A stretch of DNA of 18,271 nucleotides from Intestinimonas aquisgranensis (lineage in GTDB: Bacteria > Bacillota > Clostridia > Oscillospirales > Oscillospiraceae). The stretch covers positions 1 through 18,271 of the forward strand of contig JAJEQY010000075.1 in assembly GCA_020687605.1 (NCBI GenBank). The letters run 5' to 3'. Position numbers and translations under genes: made by a program. Below, one piece after another: positions 15,093 through 18,271 of the stretch (position 1 is its first letter; every line of letters starts with the position of its first letter). The notes below the pieces were generated by a model. That model ran no database searches. It worked only from the letters and a program-made list of their open reading frames with translations, and was not told the DNA's origin.

Positions 15093-16507
15093 CAGTCCGC
15101 TGTGGCCTTTCTGGGAATGGTTCGTCTCTCTTCCCGGCGTTCTGCCCAGGTCCGGAGCAGGCGGAAGGCCTCCGGCGACAGCAGCAGCAGAGCGATCAGA
15201 TTGGGCAGAGCCATCATGCCGTTGCAGATGTCAGCCACCTGCCACACCGCCCCCACATCCCCCACGCTCCCCACTACAATGAACAGAAGGAAGCATAGCC
15301 GGTAGAGCCCCGTCCAGCGCCGGGTGCCGGTGAGGAAGGCCAGGCCCTGCTGGCCGTAGTAGCTCCAGCCCAGCAGGGAGGAAAAGGCGAAGAGGAGGAG
15401 ACACACCGCTACAAAGGGTCCTCCCCACCGGCCCAGCACCGTGGAAAAGGCGGCGGCCGACAGTGCGGCCCCAACCATAGTGTTCTCCACCGTCCCTGCC
15501 TCCAGGGCGGCCAGGGCGGTCTGCGGGTCATAGACCCCGGAGGTCAGGATGGCCAGGGCGGTGACGGTGCAGACCAGCCCGGTGGCCACAAAGACCTCAA
15601 AAATCCCCCACATGCCCTCCTCCGCCGGGTGGTCCACATCGGCGGCGGCATGTGCCATGGCGGAGGAGCCCAACCCTGCCTCGTTGGTGAAGACCCCCCG
15701 GGCTACCCCGTAGCGCATGGCCGCCGCCATAGAGTAGCCTAATCCGCCGCCCACCGCGGCTTTTGGTGCAAAGGCGCCGTGGAAGATGGCGGAGAAGGCC
15801 TCTGGCAGGGCGTGGGCGTGGCAGAGGACCACGGCACCGCCGCCCGCCAGAAACAGAATGGCCATGGCGGGCACCAGCCGCTCACTGACCCGGCCGATGC
15901 GGCCGATGCCCCCCAGGATGACCGCTCCGGTGAGCACGGCGGTGACCGCCCCCACTGCCAGCCGGTCCCAGCCGAAGGCGTGCTCCAGGGCGGCGGCAAT
16001 GGAATTGGCCTGGACCAGATCTCCGCCGCCGATGGAGGCGGTGACACAGAAGAGGGAAAAGATCAGGGCCAGAGGCCGCAGCCCAAGGCCCTGGGTCATG
16101 TACGCCATAGGGCCTCCCTCCCAGCCGCCGTCCCGGCTTTTGCGGCGGTAACGGACGGCCAGGGTCTTTTCTACGCAGCCCGTCATCATCCCCAGGAGAG
16201 CGGAGACCCACATCCAAAAGACGGCGCCCGGTCCGCCGTAGAAGATGGCGGTGGCCACCCCAGCAATGCTGCCGGTGCCGATGGTGGAGGCCAGAGCGGT
16301 GGAGAGGGCTTGGAGCTGGGTGAGTCCGCCCCCCTTCTTCCGCTCCTTCGGACGCAGCAGGGCACCGACGGTGGCCCCCAGCCACCGCCGCCACCCGAAG
16401 AGCTGAAAGAAGCCGGTGCCCACCGAACACCACAGGCCCAGCAGCAGAAAGCCCCCCAGTAGCCACGGGTCCCAGATCCAATCGCCCAGCCGTTCCAAAA
16501 AGGTCAT
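15092..16507 (-). CDS. AGCS family sodium:alanine/glycine symporter
   Basis: This 471-residue polytopic membrane protein has the usual length of the alanine-or-glycine:cation symporter family (sodium or proton coupled, LeuT-like fold). Family signatures include GTGFFQLFGWRRW (30-42), ALASTIGTGSIAGVATAI then GGPGAVFWMWVSALLGM, a GGWEGGPMAYM segment, and RYGVARGVFTNEAGLGSSAM in the second half. The commonly seen Gly-Thr-Gly-Asn-Ile is Gly-Thr-Gly-Ser-Ile here, a small change at the unwound helix. The start at 16505-16507 gives a normal N-terminus; its ribosome binding site is only a G-rich AAGGGGG. The gene follows the inositol-monophosphatase-family gene after 59 nt with no terminator, so a shared transcript is likely. 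The substrate is probably a small neutral amino acid. Confidence 0.94.
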   Translation of the reverse strand: MTFLERLGDWIWDPWLLGGFLLLGLWCSVGTGFFQLFGWRRWLGATVGALLRPKERKKGGGLTQLQALSTALASTIGTGSIAGVATAIFYGGPGAVFWMWVSALLGMMTGCVEKTLAVRYRRKSRDGGWEGGPMAYMTQGLGLRPLALIFSLFCVTASIGGGDLVQANSIAAALEHAFGWDRLAVGAVTAVLTGAVILGGIGRIGRVSERLVPAMAILFLAGGGAVVLCHAHALPEAFSAIFHGAFAPKAAVGGGLGYSMAAAMRYGVARGVFTNEAGLGSSAMAHAAADVDHPAEEGMWGIFEVFVATGLVCTVTALAILTSGVYDPQTALAALEAGTVENTMVGAALSAAAFSTVLGRWGGPFVAVCLLLFAFSSLLGWSYYGQQGLAFLTGTRRWTGLYRLCFLLFIVVGSVGDVGAVWQVADICNGMMALPNLIALLLLSPEAFRLLRTWAERREERRTIPRKATAD

Positions 16508-16566
16508 GCGCCCCGCCCCCTTCTCCACAGGGGTATGCGCCCGGGGCAAAAAACATGCCCTTCCCT

Positions 16567-17355
16567 TTACACCTCGGAGAGCAGCTTCAGAAAGTCCCGA
16601 CCGATGAAACCGTTGGCGGCGGCGATGCCGCCACCCGTAGACAGGGAGGGCTCTCCCCCCTCCGGGGTGGCCGCCATGCCGCCGGCCTCCCGGACCAGCA
16701 GCATACCCGCAGCGTAGTCCCAGGGCTTCAGTCCATCCTCCACATAGGCGTCCAACCGCCCGGAGGCTACATAGCTCAGGCACAGGGAGGCGGCTCCCAT
16801 GCGCCGGACGTCGTGGCAGTGGTCATAGAGGGTACGCATCCAGCGGAATGCCCGGTCCGCCTTCTGCCGCTGGCTGGGGTTGGTGCCCACGTCCACCAGC
16901 GCGTCGGCCAGTCTGCGGGCACCGCTTACCGAGATGGGCCGACCGTTGCAGAAGGCTCCCTTCCCCGCCAGAGCGGTGAAGAGTTCTCCGGCGTAGGGGT
17001 CGTACACCAGGGCCATGGTCACCTGTCCCTCCTCCGCCAGGGCCAGAGAGACGGCGCTGTGCCGGAACCCGTGGATGAGGTTGGTGGTGCCGTCCACCGG
17101 GTCCAAGATCCAGACCGCCCCGCTCAGGTCCACACCGCTGTTGTCCTGCTCCTCACCCATGAACTGCACCTCCGGCGCCAGCTCCTTCAGCCGGCTCCGC
17201 AGCTGCTCCTGAACATTGACATCCACCTGGGTCACAAAGTCCGTGGCCCCCTTTTGGCGGATCTGCTCCGCCATCTCCTGGTGATCGAACAGGCGTCCCG
17301 CCTGACGTACCGCCTCCGATACCCGCTCCAGCAGTTCCTCTCGCTCCGGCAGCAT
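16567..17355 (-). CDS. Inositol monophosphatase family protein
   Basis: This 262-residue cytoplasmic protein has the normal length of the IMPase/SuhB family of magnesium-dependent, lithium-sensitive phosphatases. Motifs seen are MGEEQ with Glu68, the signature WILDPVDGTTNLIHGF (82-97) with metal ligands Asp85 and Asp88, and the C-terminal LKPWDYAAGMLLVREAGG with Asp213. All metal ligands are present. Family members dephosphorylate inositol-1-phosphate, PAP, NADP, fructose-1,6-bisphosphate or histidinol phosphate, and the sequence alone does not decide which. AGGAGG lies about 8 nt before the ATG. It is transcribed from the promoter at 17401-17429, divergently from the TVP38-type gene, and followed by the symporter gene. 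Confidence 0.94.
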   Translation of the reverse strand: MLPEREELLERVSEAVRQAGRLFDHQEMAEQIRQKGATDFVTQVDVNVQEQLRSRLKELAPEVQFMGEEQDNSGVDLSGAVWILDPVDGTTNLIHGFRHSAVSLALAEEGQVTMALVYDPYAGELFTALAGKGAFCNGRPISVSGARRLADALVDVGTNPSQRQKADRAFRWMRTLYDHCHDVRRMGAASLCLSYVASGRLDAYVEDGLKPWDYAAGMLLVREAGGMAATPEGGEPSLSTGGGIAAANGFIGRDFLKLLSEV

Positions 17356-17400
17356 AGCCGTTCCTCCTTTTCCGGGCGATGTGCCCGTGCTTTCCCTTCG

Positions 17401-17429
17401 ATGATACCACCTTCCGCCCCGCTCCGCAA
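17401..17429 (-). promoter_or_regulatory. SigA-type promoter of the phosphatase-symporter pair
   Basis: On the minus strand TTGCGG (17424-17429), a 17-bp spacer and TATCAT (17401-17406) lie about 45 nt before the phosphatase ATG. Confidence 0.7.
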
Positions 17430-17552
17430 TCGGGCCTGCTCTCCCGCAGCACCTCTTTTTTGCATTTTAAGAAAAACATCATCTTTTCTCTATGGCCCCG
17501 GCGGGCACTGTGTGGTAATCTATGGTCAGAGACAGAACAAGGAGATCTTTCC

Positions 17553-18233
17553 ATGAAAAAAAATACCTGGTTCCTCACCCTGCTCATCACTGTTCTTTTG
17601 CTGGCCGCCGGCGGCGTCCTGCTGTGGCGGACCGGCTTCTTTCAAGCCGCGACTTCTCTGGAAGGTCTCCAGGCCTATATTGAGACCTTCTCCCCCTATT
17701 CCCACCTGGTGTTCTTCCTGATCCAACTGGCCTCCGTCGTGCTGGCCCCCATCCCCAGCAACCTGACCGCCCTGGCCGGTGCCCTCCTCTTCGGGACCCT
17801 GCCCGCCTTTCTCCTCACCTGGGCGGCGGTGGTGGTGGGTTCCTCCCTGGTTTTTCAACTGGCACGCTGCCTGGGGCAAGCTTTCGTGGACCGCTTCGTC
17901 AGCCAGGCCCTCTCTGACCGCTATCTGGATATCATCCGCCGCAAGCGGGATGTCTTTTTGGCCATGGCTTTTCTCTTTCCCTTCTTCCCCGACGACATCC
18001 TCTGCATCCTGGCGGGACTTACCGAGATCAGCTTTCCCCGCTTCCTTGTCATGGTCATCCTCTTCCGCCCCTGTGGGCTGCTGGTAGCCAGTGCCGTAGG
18101 CGGCTCCGTCGTGAATATCCCGCTTTGGGGCATGGCCCTGCTGGGCCTTGGTGGCCTGGCTATCTTCCTCCTGGGCATGAAATACGGTGACCGGCTGGAG
18201 GAGGCCCTCCTCCGCCGCTTCCGGCGCAAATGA
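17553..18233 (+). CDS. TVP38/TMEM64 (DedA-like) family membrane protein
   Basis: This 226-residue inner membrane protein has the VTT/DedA-like core. An N-terminal helix (about 6-26) precedes the helical core. A re-entrant-type motif VVLAPIPSNLTALAGALLFG (62-81) and the second-half motif FPFFPDDILCILAGLTEISF (142-161) are present, followed by FRPCG. The family is linked to lipid scrambling or transport in bacteria and eukaryotes, including undecaprenyl-phosphate or phosphatidylethanolamine flipping by some DedA members; the substrate here is unknown. The ATG at 17553 follows AAGGAG with 8-nt spacing. A longer in-frame reading to 17379 would run through the divergent promoter and is rejected. 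It appears to be a single-gene unit ending at the hairpin at 18251-18271. I could not identify a convincing promoter in 17430-17538. Confidence 0.92.
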   Translation: MKKNTWFLTLLITVLLLAAGGVLLWRTGFFQAATSLEGLQAYIETFSPYSHLVFFLIQLASVVLAPIPSNLTALAGALLFGTLPAFLLTWAAVVVGSSLVFQLARCLGQAFVDRFVSQALSDRYLDIIRRKRDVFLAMAFLFPFFPDDILCILAGLTEISFPRFLVMVILFRPCGLLVASAVGGSVVNIPLWGMALLGLGGLAIFLLGMKYGDRLEEALLRRFRRK

Positions 18234-18250
18234 AGAAGAAAATACCCGTC

Positions 18251-18271
18251 CCCGGCGGATAGACCGCCGGG
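18251..18271 (+). terminator. Terminator hairpin at the window edge
   Basis: A perfect 8-bp stem (CCCGGCGG, loop ATAGA, CCGCCGGG) lies 18 nt after the stop codon at 18233. Any T-run would fall beyond the window, so terminator function is probable but not fully visible. Confidence 0.65.

Noticed and set aside
16508..16566. Possible riboswitch before the amino-acid symporter gene
   Set aside because: Only 59 nt separate it from the upstream gene, too short for a glycine riboswitch or T-box, and no conserved motif is visible.
16508..16783. N-terminal extension of the symporter gene into the phosphatase gene
   Set aside because: The extra residues are Arg/Gly-rich and out of frame with the phosphatase. 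The family N-terminus begins at 16507.

Overview
The window looks like a chromosomal segment of a high-GC gut Clostridia, most likely Oscillospiraceae of the Flavonifractor/Lawsonibacter/Pseudoflavonifractor type. The reasons are GC-rich coding sequence, AGGAGG-type ribosome binding sites, SigA-like promoters with 17-bp spacers, and Clostridia-type families: DUF4914, a CwlJ/SleB-type wall hydrolase with a copper-amine-oxidase-like stalk, and a YheO-type regulator. The genus is inferred from general familiarity, not from a marker gene. I see no insertion sequence, phage gene, CRISPR array or attachment site.

Layout, left to right. (1) 1-2190: a DUF4914 P-loop protein gene on the minus strand with its own promoter and terminator. 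(2) 2157-3452: a ridA gene (minus) and a YheO/DauR-type regulator gene (plus), transcribed divergently from a 160-bp promoter region. (3) 3413-7555: a minus-strand three-gene operon encoding a REC-HD-GYP response regulator, a free-standing Hpt protein and a Cache-type hybrid histidine kinase. (4) 7658-10832: a large secreted glycerophosphodiester phosphodiesterase with extra beta domains and an apparently degenerate second barrel. (5) 10911-12548: three serine tRNA genes (anticodons GCU, UGA, GGA) on the minus strand, with the wall hydrolase gene lying between the UGA and GGA genes. (6) 12586-15092: a plus-strand pair encoding an HD-domain protein and a 590-residue membrane-anchored protein of a family I cannot name. 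(7) 15092-17429: a minus-strand pair, an inositol-monophosphatase-family gene followed by an AGCS sodium:amino-acid symporter gene. (8) 17553-18271: a TVP38/DedA-family membrane protein gene (plus) with a terminator hairpin at the window edge.

How the genes work together. The signalling operon contains every part of a His-Asp-His-Asp relay: kinase His and receiver Asp, then Hpt His, then receiver Asp on an HD-GYP output. An external Cache ligand would therefore be expected to control cyclic-di-GMP breakdown. The ridA/regulator pair probably forms a self-contained metabolite-control unit. The wall hydrolase promoter carries an exact match to the WalR (YycF) box over its -10 element, which suggests control by the essential cell-wall two-component system. 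The remaining genes are separate transcription units. Nothing here is an obvious unknown defence or mobile system. The best leads are the WalR-like box, the four-step relay, the double-barrel GDPD and the unnamed 590-residue protein paired with an HD-domain protein.
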